NCBI GenBank assembly: GCA_948144175.1
Contig: CANXME010000202.1
Coordinates: 1,575,253 to 1,639,252 of the forward strand
From: Closterium sp. NIES-65
Taxonomy: Eukaryota > Streptophyta > Zygnematophyceae > Desmidiales > Closteriaceae
DNA: 64,000 nt
Reading direction: 5' to 3'
Below are positions 39,614 through 49,392 of the stretch, one piece after another. The translations under genes were made by a program, and so were the position numbers. The notes beneath the pieces were generated by a model, which was given only the letters and a program-made list of their open reading frames with translations, made no database searches and was not told the DNA's origin. Within the stretch, counting starts at the first letter, position 1. Each line of letters begins with the position of its first letter.

Positions 39614-40220
39614 TGTTAGAACCAAAGGATTGAATTGAAGTGGATATGATAAGTCTGCTGAGTTAAGAGGAAAAATATGTCTTGATAGTGACCTTGTTAA
39701 TAATAGTTTAAAGAAAACAAGATGATTGTAAGATAGGTATACAGATGTATATGTGAAAGTAAGGAATAGTTGAAAGTTTAGAATGAAGAAGGAAGGGGTT
39801 TCACTAGCAAAAGTTGGGATACATATAGCAAACCCTAGCAGGGTTGTACTCGCTATAGAGCACCCCACTACAGGCTAGATAAGAACATTCTGACAATATA
39901 AATAGCAAACTAGCTAGCCATGTACTCTGAGGGGTACATTCCTTTATTAATTGAATTACATTGCTATAGTAACCACGATTATTGCTCTTCTTAACAGTTA
40001 CCATGTTGCACCCTGTAACTACCAAGTGCAGTTACTGGACGGTCAAGATTCACGACCGTTGACTGTCTTTCGATTGTCGACCTTAGGGTGACTCTCGATC
40101 TTACGCATGCTCGATATGAGCTATTGCGGTATTGGTACAGACGCGTTGCTTCGTTATGGAGTGACGCGTGGATGGAGAGCCTTTGGGAATGTTACGATAA
40201 CCTTTTCAGTTATTCCAACA
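39614..40220 (-). repeat. Putative 3' LTR of Copia element E
   Basis: On the minus strand the sequence after the RNase H has a purine tract (GGAATGAAAAGGAG) directly followed by TGTTGGAATAAC, a typical Copia LTR start, at 40220. A TATA-like TATTTATA lies at about 39897-39905. The end is placed at CTAACA (39614) by its TG...CA rule only; no partner LTR is in the window, so the length of about 607 bp is tentative. Confidence 0.5.
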
Positions 40221-40335
40221 CTCCTTTTCATTCCTGAAGGTGAGCCACGTAGGATTTATTCGAGATCCCGCAGAGGTCGGTGCAGTGCTACAACTTCTGA
40301 CGTGACAACTTCTTGGTCAAGAAGTCTGCTGCCAT

Positions 40336-40343
40336 GTCACCGG
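40336..40343. repeat. Left 8-bp target-site duplication of the hAT element
   Basis: GTCACCGG, identical to 41382-41389. The unoccupied site would read CCAT-GTCACCGG-CTAAG within Copia RNase H sequence. Confidence 0.9.
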
Positions 40344-40875
40344 CAGGGCTGACGTTTCATTTTGGGCCTCCCTGATTTCGGGAAAAAAATCCCCCCTGTA
40401 TTATGAGGGCACATTTTTCAGAGGTTTGCTACTCTGATTGGTCAGTGTCCAACAACGTCTCACTCTGATTCGTCAGGGTTCAGAGCAAGAAATCAGTGTT
40501 GCAGTCAATCACACAAATTTCTCCCACGCGGATTATACATTTCCCACGCCTCACTTCCTAGCCGGTCAAAGTCAACAGAAAACGATATCGCGTGGTGTCT
40601 GCGACCCTCAGCACACGCGAAAGTACAGTGCACGTTCACCATCAACCACAGTTTGCAGTCGGTGAGCGAAACACCTCGAAACAACCCCCAAAAAAATTGG
40701 CGCCAAGAAAGGCGACAAAACAGCACATCGCACGAACTGGCGATGGTGTAACCCCCTTCCTTAGGAGAATTCCGCACGCATTGCAATCTGCAAACATTCA
40801 CTCCAGCCACCGCCATGAATGTCGTTCGATTGCTTTCGCGTGGGCGAATCTAAAGGCACATGAGATTCGCCCTGT

Positions 40876-40955
40876 CAGAGCAAATTTGCACAATAAATTT
40901 GCTCTGTCAAGGACAAGAGATTCCCTCTGACACAACAGATCTGCTGTGTCAGAGG
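40876..40955. repeat. Two hairpin-forming inverted repeats inside the hAT element
   Basis: CAGAGCAAATTT (40876-40887) pairs with AAATTTGCTCTG (40895-40906) across a 7-nt loop. Just after it, 40924-40955 is a 32-bp palindrome (CCTCTGACACA... TGTGTCAGAGG) with a single mismatched pair. Both carry the TCAGAG motif that recurs through the element. Confidence 0.85.
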
Positions 40956-41266
40956 TGTTATGCCGAAAATCCCCGCAACACGATGCGCCTCGCACGACAC
41001 CACAAACATCCACCCCACCCCACCTTCCCCCCAAACATCCACCCCACCTTCCCACATGGGTGTTACTTGTCAGTATTACTGTACAGAAAGGTACAAGCGA
41101 AATCATGATTACGCACATGGGGGGGTCATTGAGAGGAAATTTCCGGGAATCTTCGTCCCAATACCCTCGCATTCAGGGTCCACGGAACGCGTACTCTGCA
41201 TAGACAGACTCCGCAAGTACACTACTCTGAGCCTAGTTACAAGAATTCAGAGTCCGTTAAGTAGAT

Positions 41267-41285
41267 ACTCTGATAGGATCAGAGT
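41267..41285. repeat. Palindrome ACTCTGAT-AGG-ATCAGAGT in the hAT element
   Basis: Perfect 8-bp arms around a 3-nt loop, with a second palindrome ACCCTGA-AA-TCAGGGT at 41341-41356 nearer the right end. Clustered subterminal motifs of this kind often bind hAT transposase; that role is inferred. Confidence 0.8.
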
Positions 41286-41381
41286 TCACAAAATACAAAA
41301 CCTGTGTTTGCAGGGACCACCAAGTCAGAAGCCTGTAATCACCCTGAAATCAGGGTAATTACCCTGATATCGTCAGCCCTG

Positions 41382-41389
41382 GTCACCGG
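41382..41389. repeat. Right 8-bp target-site duplication of the hAT element
   Basis: GTCACCGG immediately after the right inverted repeat, a perfect match to the left duplication. Confidence 0.9.
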
Positions 41390-41818
41390 CTAAGCAGTAC
41401 TTTAGTTTGACCTTGCCTTTGCCGATTTCGTCCTTGACGAAAAAGTAACGGAGTGCGATGTGTTTCGTGCGGTTCACAAAGCCGGGCTTGTTCGCGATCT
41501 TGATCGCGCCCTAATTGACGCAGCGTAACGACAAGTGCCCGTTCATCGTCACTTTCGCTTCCTACAGGAGCTCCAGCATGTACAGTCCTTCGCGAACAAC
41601 TGCATTGGAGGCGATGAACTCAGCTTCGGCTGACTAAAGCGCGATGAGTCCCTCCTTCTGGGAATTCCAAGATTTGAGGTCAGCAGGTTGGAGCGGAAAA
41701 ATGAATCCTGTGCAGGAGCGTCTGTTGTCACTGTCTCCTGCGTGATTTGCATCTACGTAGCCGTGCAGTTGTAAGGTGGCGGTTAGGTTAGCTTCATATG
41801 TGAGTCCAACGTTAGGAA

Positions 41819-41945
41819 TGTCAAACTTATATGCTATAGTCTGTGTAGGCTGTAGTGGGGTAGATAATATAGGGTACAACACTTTTAGGTTTTCCTACTT
41901 GTACCCACCTGTTTCCTAGTGCATTCATTCCTCGTAATTCTCACA
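41819..41945 (+). repeat. 5' LTR of Copia A (127 bp)
   Basis: Starts TGTCAAACTTATATGC and ends TAATTCTCACA, immediately before the primer-binding site. It matches 55868-55986 with four mismatches. It is very short for a plant Copia LTR. Confidence 0.88.
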
Positions 41946-41959
41946 TGGTATAGAGCAGG
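41946..41959 (+). promoter_or_regulatory. Primer-binding site of Copia A
   Basis: TGGTATAGAGCAGG directly after the LTR. Compared with the plant initiator-Met site (TGGTATCAGAGCCAGG) it lacks two C residues, so priming tRNA identity is likely but imperfect. Confidence 0.7.
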
Positions 41960-42079
41960 TTCCCTAGTGGGAACGTTTCCTAGGGCCCACCACTGAAAAT
42001 CGAAATTTTTGTTTTCCTGCCCGGAGCGTGCTTCGCTCCTACCCGAGTCGCGCCGCGTATTCCTACCCTCCCGTCGCGT

Positions 42080-42425
42080 CCCCTGCCCTTAGCGGCCCGT
42101 CGCGCCCTCTTACGGCCCCAGGCGGCCCCTCCCACGGCCCCTCACGGCCCCTTCGCGGCTCCCTCGCGGCCCCTCCGCCGCCCTTCGTGGCCCCTCTCAC
42201 GGCCCCTTGCGGCCCCTTCACGGCCCCTCGTGGCCCCTTCGCGGCCCCTCACGGCCCCTCACGGCCCCTGGCGGCCCCTTCGCGGCCCCTCGCGGCCCCT
42301 TCACGGCCTCGTCACCGCCTTTCGCGGCCCCAGCGCGGCCCCTTCTCGGCCCCGTCGCCGCCCTTCACGACCCCTTCTCGGCCCCGTCGCCGCCCTTCGC
42401 GGCTCCTTCACGGCCCTGCCGCCCC
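42080..42425. repeat. GGCCCCTC-type degenerate tandem repeat in the leader of Copia A
   Basis: About 345 bp of loosely repeated CGGCCCCTCGCGGCCCCT units of 9-18 bp between the primer-binding site and the polyprotein. It occupies the leader/gag position. No gag domain is recognisable in any frame. Confidence 0.75.
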
Positions 42426-42890
42426 GCTGTCGTCGCCCCAGCAACAGCACCCGTCGCGCCGTCACAGCCGCCACCACCACTACCGGGGCCGCCGCCGCCG
42501 CCGCTGCCGACAGCAGGAGTCGCAGCCGCCGGTGCTGTGACAGGAGCAGCCGCCGCCGCCGCTGACAGCAGCAGCCGCAGCCGCCGCTGCCGTGACAGCC
42601 GCCGCGGCCGCTGCCGGAGCCGCGGCCGCTGCCGCCACCGCCCAAAGCAGCCGCCGCCGCCGCCGCTCCCGTGACAGCCGCCCCCGCCACTACCAGGGTT
42701 GCAGCAGCCGCCGCCGCCAACAGCAGGAGCAGCTGCAGCTGTCGCGGCCTTGCCCAGCCACTTGCGGCACTCTACCCACTCGCCACTGGTGAGCACTGCC
42801 CTGCCCGTACTGCTGTTACTGCTGCTCTTGCCGCTACTGCTCTTTCTACTGCTACTGCTGCTCCTGGCGTGGTTAGATCCAGCTCCAGCG
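42426..42890. repeat. GCC/CAG trinucleotide-rich region replacing gag in Copia A
   Basis: Dense GCCGCC, GCAGCC and CTGCTG triplets with no recognisable gag domain. It sits where element B has an intact-looking gag, so gag in A has either decayed or been lost. Confidence 0.6.
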
Positions 42891-45339
42891 CCGTCCACGT
42901 GAGTCCCTCGCCCCCCAACAGCTTCGTGAGTGGTACGCTAGTTGGGGTTGTAGGGGTGGCCGCGCTGCGACTACTGCTATTGCTACTGCTGCTGCTACTG
43001 CGGCTACCACTGCTCCTGGTGCTCCTGAGAGTGGCCAGATGCAGCTCGAGCGACGTCCGCGTGAGTCCCTCATGCCCCAGCAGCTTTGTGAGTGGTACGC
43101 TACTTGGGGTTGTCGGGGTGGCCGTAGTGGGAGTCGTCCTGGAGTGAGTAGTTCGGGAGTTGCCTGTAGTGGCCAGGTGCAGCTGCAGCGTCGTCCGCGC
43201 GCGGTCCTTTCGCCCCAGCAGCTTCGTGAGTGGTACGCTCAGAGTGGAGGGTCACGGAGTACTGCTCGCTGTCCGTACGTCATTCGCACTGGTGCTCCGA
43301 CTGGTCAGCCTTGCGGGACGTTCTGTCACACGGAGTCCCGCTGCTTCACCCGTCTGAGCGACGCCTGGCATACGGAGTTTGGCGACGCGGCTGAGCTCCC
43401 CGACTGGGTGCAGCTGCTAGGGCAGAGGGTAGATATCTATACTCTTGACTATGATGCTATCCTCACTACCATGTATGCATTGCCTACTAGTAATGAGGGT
43501 GACTGTTACCTGTGTGTTCCGCCAGACCCGGGGATTGAGGCTGCTGCTCCGGGTGCTGGTGAGGCAGCTGCTCTAGGAGCTAGTGCGTCTGCTAATCTAG
43601 GTGCTGGTGAGTCTGCTCCTCCAGGTACTGGTGAGTCTGCTGCCCTAGGTGCTGGTGAGTCTGCTCTCTCAGGCACCACGTCGGCTCCGGCCTCCCACAC
43701 CTTCACCCTTGACTCGGGTGCTTCCCGCTCCTTCTTTCGAGACCGCACCACAATCTTGCCGCTTAGTCGACCGGTCGCAGTCTCCCTGGCAGACCCCTCT
43801 GGGGGTCCTGTCCTTGCCCACTTCTCCACTATCGTACCGTGCCCGGCGGTCCCTTCTGGCACCCTGTCAGGTCTTTACCTCCCCTCGTTCTCTACGAACT
43901 TGGTGAGTCGTGCTGACCTCCAAGATAGAGGGGTTGACCAGTTCACTCCTGCGAGTCAGCGAGTGACCCACTGTACGTGTGCTCGGACGGGCCGACACTT
44001 GGCCACGTTTACCCGTCAGCCGGGGTCGAGCCTGTACACACTGACTACTGAGTCTCCTCCGGTTGCTGCGTCTGGTCAGGTAGCTGCGTCGGGTCAGGTG
44101 TTTGCTACAGTGTCCAGGTCTGGTCCTGAGTCTGCCCCCTGCTCGTGTCGTCTCCTGTCTCACGAGACTCTCCTCTGGCACCACCGCCTTGGTCACCCCT
44201 CCCTGCCTCGTCTCCAAGGCATGGCCTCTCGTGTCCTTGTCTCTGGTCTCCCCCGGTCCCTCCCTCCTCTTCCTCCGGGGCATGCCCCTACCTGCGTTCC
44301 CTGTGTTGAGGGGCGGCATCGCGCCGCTCCTCACTCCTCCGAGTTTCCGACGACAGAGGCTCCGCTGCAGACGCTTCACCTAGACGTGTGGGGCCCTGCC
44401 TGCGTTCGTGGACAAGGTCACGAGCGTTACTTCCTGCTGGTGGTTGACGACTACTCGAGTTACACCACGGTCTTCCCCTTGCGCAGCAAGGGTGAAGTCA
44501 CTGAGGTGTTGATCGACTGGATCCGCGCAGCTCGTCTCCAGCTCAGAGAGAGTTTCAGCTCGGACTTTCCTGTTCTGCGTCTGCACTCCGAGAGAGGTGA
44601 AGAGTTTTCCTCTGACCTTCTGCGAGCCTTCTGTCGTGCACAGGGGATCCGCCGGACGTTTACGCTTCTGGCCTCTCCACAGCAAAATGGGACTGCTGAG
44701 CGCCGCATTGGCATGGTCATGGACGTCGCTCGTACATCCATGATCCATGCAGCTGCTCCCCATTTTCTGTGGCCGTTCGCGTTTCAGTACGTGGCGCATC
44801 AGATCAACCTTCAACCCCGGGTCTCCATGCCGGAGACCTCCCCTACTCCGCGATGGATGGGGAAGGTTGGCGATGCGTCTGCGTTTCGTGTCTGGGGATC
44901 TCGGGCTTTTGTCCCTGACTTGTCTGCCGACAAGGTGTCCCCCCGTGCTTTTCCCTGCATCTTCCTTGGCTTCCCCCCAGACGCGCCTGGTTGGCAGTTT
45001 TACCACCCCACCTTGCGCCGTGTTCTGTCCTCCCAGGACGTCTTGTTTGACAAGTCGGTCCCCTTCTACTGTCTCTTCCCCTACCGCAATGCCCCGCTCC
45101 CCCCTCCGCCGATCTTCCTCACGTCAGGTGCTGCCTTGGTAGACCCCCTGCCTCCCCTGGGTCCTGGTCCCTCATGTGTTTCCCAGGTAGACCCGGTCGA
45201 GCCAGTCGAGGTAGCTGTCGACTCTGGTCCTGCGCGAGGTACTGCGCGTGCTGAGCATGAGCATGCTGAGCCTGGTGGTGCTAGGTCAGGGGGTACTGCG
45301 ACTCGGGGTGCTGAGCCTAGGAGCGGAGACTGGGGGTGA
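42885..45339 (+). pseudogene. Copia A polyprotein, part 1: REWY repeats, protease, integrase
   Basis: An open frame covers 43039-45339, and the same frame is open a little upstream. Three tandem units of about 46-54 residues each end in PQQLREWYA or PQQLCEWYA (42916, 43078, 43216). Then come a Cys/His cluster (CPYVIRTG... CGTFCHTESRCF) that may bind zinc, the protease active site in FTLDSGASRSFF, and the pre-integrase HHRLGHPSLPRL. The integrase core has LHLDVWGP, a second catalytic position reading LHSERGEEF, and PQQNGTAERR. The second catalytic Asp is replaced by Glu; B has LHSDRGGEF at the same place. The Copia-type C-terminal marker FLGFPPDAPGWQFY is present. The frame stops at 45337-45339. 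Confidence 0.85.
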
Positions 45340-47335
45340 TGGGCCTGGGGGTGCGGAGCCTGCGGGTGCTGAGCCTGGGGTTGCAGAGACTGCAGGTGCT
45401 GAGCCTAGGGGTGCTGTCCCTGGGCTGCGTCTGGAGGTCCTGAGCCTGGGGGTGCTGCGCGTGGGGGCGCTCTCTCTTCCCAGCAGCTGCGTGAGTGGTA
45501 CTCTCGGTACTGTCGCAACCTCTATAGTGCTGCTGGAGCTGGAGCTGAGGGAGCTGAGCCTACTGGAGTTGGTGTTGCTGCTGACCCTGGGGTCGGTGCT
45601 GGAGGTGGTGGAGCCACTGGTCCTGGAGGTGCTCGTAGTGGCGGTAGTGGAGCTGCTGGGACTGGGGGTGCTGCTGGAGCTGCTGGAGCTAGTCCTACTG
45701 GAGGTGCTGCTGGTGCTGCTGGAGGTACTGGAGCTGCTGGTGCTGCTGGGGGTACAGGAGCTGCTCGGTCTGGGGGTGCTCCTGGTGCTAGAGTTGCTGG
45801 CGGTGCTGGCGGTACTGGAGGAGTAGGTGCTGGTGGAGCTACTAGAGCTGGAGCTGCTGTGGGTGTTGGCGCTGGAGGTGCTACTGGCGATGGTACTTCT
45901 GAGGGTGCTGTAGTTGGCGCTGCTGGAGCTGGAGGTGCTACTCGCGCTGGTGCTGCCGCTGGGGGTACTGGTGCTGTCCCTGCTGGTTCTGGAGGCGCTG
46001 CGCGGCCGCGGCTGTACTTCGTTCCACTCCTTGAGCAGGATCTTTGTCTCCCGCCTTCTACTAGTCCTGCTCCTTCCTTAGAGTGTCCACCGCCTGTCCG
46101 GTTGCTGTCACAGTTACAGCCCGCCTCCCCACTGCCTGCTCCTTCTCCCTACACTGGTCCTACTGGAGGTCTTGCTGAGCGTTGTGAGCCTGAGTCTCAT
46201 CCTGAGTCGCCTGTTCGTGCTGCTCTCACTAGTCGTCGTGCTGCACGTCAGCGTCCTCCTGCGGTCCTGGGCACACACCAGATGGCGCTGCGTCCTTCCA
46301 CTTCTCCACTACGTGTCCCTTTGCCGTCTCCTCCAGAGTCCTCTCTTCCTTCTCTTGCTGGCCCGGAGTCTGACTCCCTTCATGCTGCAAGTCCTACTAT
46401 CACGCGTCTTCTTGCTACTGCTGACATTGACCCTTCATTTGAGTCCACTGCTGCGTCTGCCTTAGTTGCTGAGCTTGTCGACTTTGCTGCTCGCTGTCGT
46501 CTAGACTACGCTGCTAGTCTTGTTGCTGAGTCTGAGTCTGCCCATCCTCCGTCCGTCGGGGGTGAGTGTGCTCTTGGCACGGACGTCTTTGAGGCCAGGC
46601 AGGAGGAGTTCCAGTGTCTTGCTGCTGCTTTACCTCATCTCGTGTCCATGCTGATTGCCCCTGAGGGAGACCCGGATGCACCAGACATCCACACTCTTAC
46701 GCAGAGGCGATAGAGGGTCCCTACTTCACACTTGCAGTCAGCCATGGACGCAGAGATGGCTTCTTGGAAGTCCACAGGCACCTACGTCGACGAGGTTCCC
46801 CCACCTGGGGCGAACATCGTCAGTGGCATGTGGATTTTCAGGGTGAAGCGGCCACCGGGTTCTCCGCCTGTCTTTAAGGCACGTTACGTGGCTCGAGGCT
46901 TCAGTCAGCGGCAGGGAGTTGACTACTTTCAGACCCTCTCTCCCACCCCGAAGATGACCACTCTTTGGGTGCTGCTGCACATAGCCGCTCAGCGCGACTA
47001 CGAGCTTCACTCTCTTGACTTCAGCACAACTTTCTTGCAGGGCAGCTTGCACGAGGAGATCTGGCTGCGCCGCTCACCTGGCTTCACTGGGTCGTTTCCT
47101 CTTGGTACCTAGTGGAGCCTCCGGCGGCTAGTCTACGGTCTCCGCCAGGCGACCCGTGAGTGGCACGACACACTGAGGACTACACTTGCGACTCTTGGGT
47201 TTGCTCCCTCTATTGTCGACCCGTCGCTGTTTCTACGCACCGACACCTCTCTGGCGCCGTTCTGCATCCTCGTGTACGTCGACGACTTGGTCTTTGCCAC
47301 GACTGACACTGCTGGACTCGCCCACGTGAAGTCCG
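45340..47335 (+). pseudogene. Copia A polyprotein, part 2: Gly/Ala-rich linker and 5' half of RT
   Basis: Same frame as part 1 but with several stops near 45340-45430. It encodes a long low-complexity linker (GAAGAGGATRAG-like), another QQLREWYS motif (45481), then a Pro/Ser-rich stretch, and an open run from 45859 to 46713. RT begins near 46732 with AMDAEMASWKSTGTYV, passes a TAG at 47110-47112 where B has Gln, and reaches the active-site motif YVDDLVFA. It is cut at 47335 by the insertion of B and continues at 54733. Inactive because of stops and interruption. Confidence 0.83.
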
Positions 47336-47461
47336 TGTCAAACATTATATATGTTGTTGTAGTTGTTTAGGCTACAGTGGGTTAGCCTATAGGGGGTACA
47401 CATTTCTAGGTTTTCATACTTGTACTCATTTTAATGCTAGTTCATTCATCCTTGTTCAACA
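47336..47461 (+). repeat. 5' LTR of Copia B (126 bp)
   Basis: Starts TGTCAAACATTATATATG and ends TTGTTCAACA. It matches the 3' LTR at 123 of 126 positions by my alignment. Confidence 0.95.
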
Positions 47462-47475
47462 TGGTATAGATCAGG
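47462..47475 (+). promoter_or_regulatory. Primer-binding site of Copia B
   Basis: TGGTATAGATCAGG follows the LTR directly. It shares TGGTAT with the initiator-Met primer site and differs by one base from that of element A. Confidence 0.7.
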
Positions 47476-47508
47476 TCCTTCCTAGGACCGATTTTTTTAG
47501 GGCCCACC

Positions 47509-48262
47509 ACCTACCTACCTACCTACCTACGCCCTAGGGCGCCTCGGCTTTCACGCCCCTAGAGGCCCCGTCGGCCTCGCGCTCTAGCCCCTAGAGGCCC
47601 ATGTCGGCCCCGCGCTCGTCCTTAACGGCCTCGAAACGGCCCCGCGCTTACCCCTAGAGGCCCGCGTTGGCCCCGCGCTCGTCCCTTCCGGCCCCGATCG
47701 GCCCCGCGCTCGTCCCTCACGGCCCCGATAGGCCCCGCGCTAGCCCTTAGAGGCCCACGTCGGCCCCGCGCTCGTCCCTTACGGCCCTGATCGGCCCCGC
47801 GCTCGTCCCTTACGGCCCCGTTGGCCCCGCGCTCGTCCCTTACGGCCCCGTCGGCCCCGCGCTCGTCCCTTACGGCCCCGATCGGCCTCGATCGGCCCCA
47901 CGCTTGTCCCTCATGGCCCCAATAGGCCCCGCGCTCGCCCTTAGCGCCCACGTCGGCCTCGCGCTCGTCCCTCACGGCCCCACCCGCTCCCCGCGCTCGC
48001 CCTTAGCGGCCCCGAACGGCCCCACCCGGAACGAGCCGCCCGAACCGAGCAGCCCGAACCGAGCCGCCCCGAGCCGCCCAGCCCTAACGGAACCGAGCCG
48101 CCCGACCCGAGCCGCCAGCCCTAACCGACCCGAGCCGCCCGAACCGAGCCGCGCCGCCCGACCCGAGCCGCCCGAACCGAGCCGCGCCGCCCGACCCGAG
48201 CTGCGCCGCCCTACCTATACCGAGCTGCGCCGCCCTACCTGTACCGAGCCGCGCCGCCCTAC
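47509..48262. repeat. Leader repeats of Copia B: CCTA run, GGCCCCG and GAGCCGCCCGAACC types
   Basis: Three successive simple-repeat zones fill the leader. A short (CCTA)n run lies at about 47509-47530. About 460 bp of loosely repeated units around CGTCCCTTACGGCCCCG follow (roughly 30-bp period at 47760-47880). Then about 210 bp of GAGCCGCCCGAACC/GAGCCGCGCC repeats run up to 48262. No coding resemblance. Confidence 0.75.
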
Positions 48263-48302
48263 CTACCCTACTGCTCCTACTGCTTTTCCTACTACTGCTA
48301 CC

Positions 48303-49377
48303 ATGGCTAGCCCTCCTGTGCTAGCCTTCGATGCTGAGGGCCGCCCAGTGAAGTTCGACACCTGGCTTGATGACCTACACCTCTTCCTACAGCTCACTGC
48401 CAAGGAAGACATCTCGCCGTACGATCACGCCTTAGGCCACGCTACTGCTCCTGCTGCTACTGCTGACAACACTGCCCGCTCACAGTGGCAGACTCGTGAC
48501 GCCCATGCTCGCTTCGCTATTCGCAACTCTCTGCCGATAGATGAGCGCGAGCACTTTGGGCAGCACAAGACTGCACAGGCACTGTACACTGCTGTTGTTG
48601 CCCGCTACTCCTCACCGGCCTCTGCCGCTCTAGGCCGTCTCTCTCTTCCCTACCTCTTCCCCGACTTAGCTTCCTTCCACACTGTCGCTGATCTCATTAC
48701 CCACCTCCGCACTAGTGAGGCTCGCTTCCGCGCCACTATGCCTGATGAGTTCCTTGCCAAGAACCCACCCCCGCTCTGGCTCACTCTCTACCACCTAGTC
48801 ACGCGCCTCCCTGACACTCTGCGCTCAGTCAGGGACCACTTCCTAGCTCGCTGCCCCACCGAGCTCACCATTGCCCTCCTCGAGAAGGAACTCCTTGCAG
48901 CTGAGGCTAGCATAGTCGCTGTAGTTGCCTCTCGCGGTGACCCACATACCCCGTTCTTTGAGGGGTGTTCTCCCTCCCCCCTTCTTCCCTCTGTCGCCTC
49001 TGCTGCTGCTGTCGACCTCCTTGGTGCTGAGAAGGTCGGGACTGCGTCTGCTTCGAGTGGGCGCCGCAGCGGCAAGGGCAAGGGGGACAAGGGCGGTGGT
49101 GGTGACAGCGGGGGTGGCGGTGGTGGGGGAGGTGGTGGTGGCGGGGGGGGTGGCGCGGGTGGGGGAGGTGGCAGCAGTGGGGGGGGGTGGCGGCAGCGGC
49201 GGGGGAGGTGGCCGGGGCAGAGGAGGTGGTGGGGGTGGCGGTGGACGAGGCAGCGGCCGGGGTTGGGGTGGTCGAGGAGGTGGTAGCGGCGGTGGTGGTC
49301 GTGGAGGCACTGGCGGTGGCCAGGGCCAGCAGCACACTCCGTCGCCCCAGGAGGTCCGTGAGTGGTACTCTCAGCAC
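48303..49377 (+). pseudogene. Copia B gag
   Basis: Starts at ATG 48303 in a good context (ctaccATGG). The first 270 residues form a Copia-type Gag (UBN2-like): FDTWLDDLHLFLQL, then RFAIRNSLPIDEREHFG, RLSLPYLFPDLASFHTVADLITHLR, and a helix ending LLEKELLAAEASIVAV. A Gly-rich tail (RSGKGKGDKGGGG...) follows from about 49060. The frame shifts inside the G-rich tail, near 49180-49270. The original phase, if restored, continues GGQGQQHTPSPQEVREWYSQHG to a run of 15 Gs at 49378-49392. No classical CCHC knuckle is seen; the Cys/His cluster lies after the G run. Confidence 0.82.
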
Positions 49378-49392
49378 GGGGGGGGGGGGGGG

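Larger units (their letters stand above)
40344..41381. mobile_element. Non-autonomous hAT-type DNA transposon, 1,038 bp
   Basis: Terminal inverted repeats are CAGGGCTGACG (40344-40354) and CGTCAGCCCTG (41371-41381), perfect over 11 bp. They are flanked by identical 8-bp duplications GTCACCGG (40336-40343 and 41382-41389). An 8-bp duplication and CAGGG termini are hallmarks of the hAT superfamily. There is no transposase-size ORF, so it must be mobilised in trans. The interior is rich in CTCTGA/TCAGAG and CCCTGA motifs and short hairpins. It is inserted in the RNase H of Copia E. Confidence 0.88.
39614..41818 (-). mobile_element. Copia element E, 3' half only, minus strand, carrying a hAT insertion
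   Basis: Read on the minus strand this is RNase H, polypurine tract, then a putative 3' LTR. The internal part is truncated at 41818 exactly where Copia A begins. A 1,038-bp DNA transposon (40344-41381) sits in the RNase H coding sequence; removing it and one 8-bp duplication restores the frame ...KYCLA-GD-MAADFLTKKL. The 5' part of E is not found on the far side of A, so it was lost by deletion or rearrangement. Confidence 0.75.
40292..41818 (-). pseudogene. Copia RNase H fragment (element E), split by hAT insertion
   Basis: The minus-strand translation of 41818-41382 gives GYVDANHAGDSDNRRSCTGF (first catalytic Asp), SAEAEFIASNAVVREGLYM (Glu), then GAIKIANKPG and RTKHIALRYFFVKD. After the insertion it continues MAADFLTKKLSRQKL and stops near 40295. 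Defects: a stop after SWNSQKEGLIAL, one before EAKVTMNG, and the usual DNQ before GAIKI reads VN-stop, so a catalytic Asp is lost. This is the C-terminal RNase H of a plant Copia polyprotein and is inactive as read. Confidence 0.82.

Noticed and set aside
41341-41356. ACCCTGA-AA-TCAGGGT hairpin as a transcription terminator
   Set aside because: It lies near the right end of a hAT element, where short palindromes are common, with no U-run or upstream gene.
42028-42674. Plus-strand Pro/Ala-rich ORFs as a gag protein of Copia A
   Set aside because: They are translations of GGCCCC and GCC simple repeats open in several frames, with no gag motif.
47336-47461. Copia B as an intact, currently active element
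   Set aside because: LTRs are similar and RT/RNase H catalytic residues remain, but stops at 50249, about 52609, 52873 and 54277, plus frameshifts near 49200, 49380 and 51230, make it non-autonomous as read.
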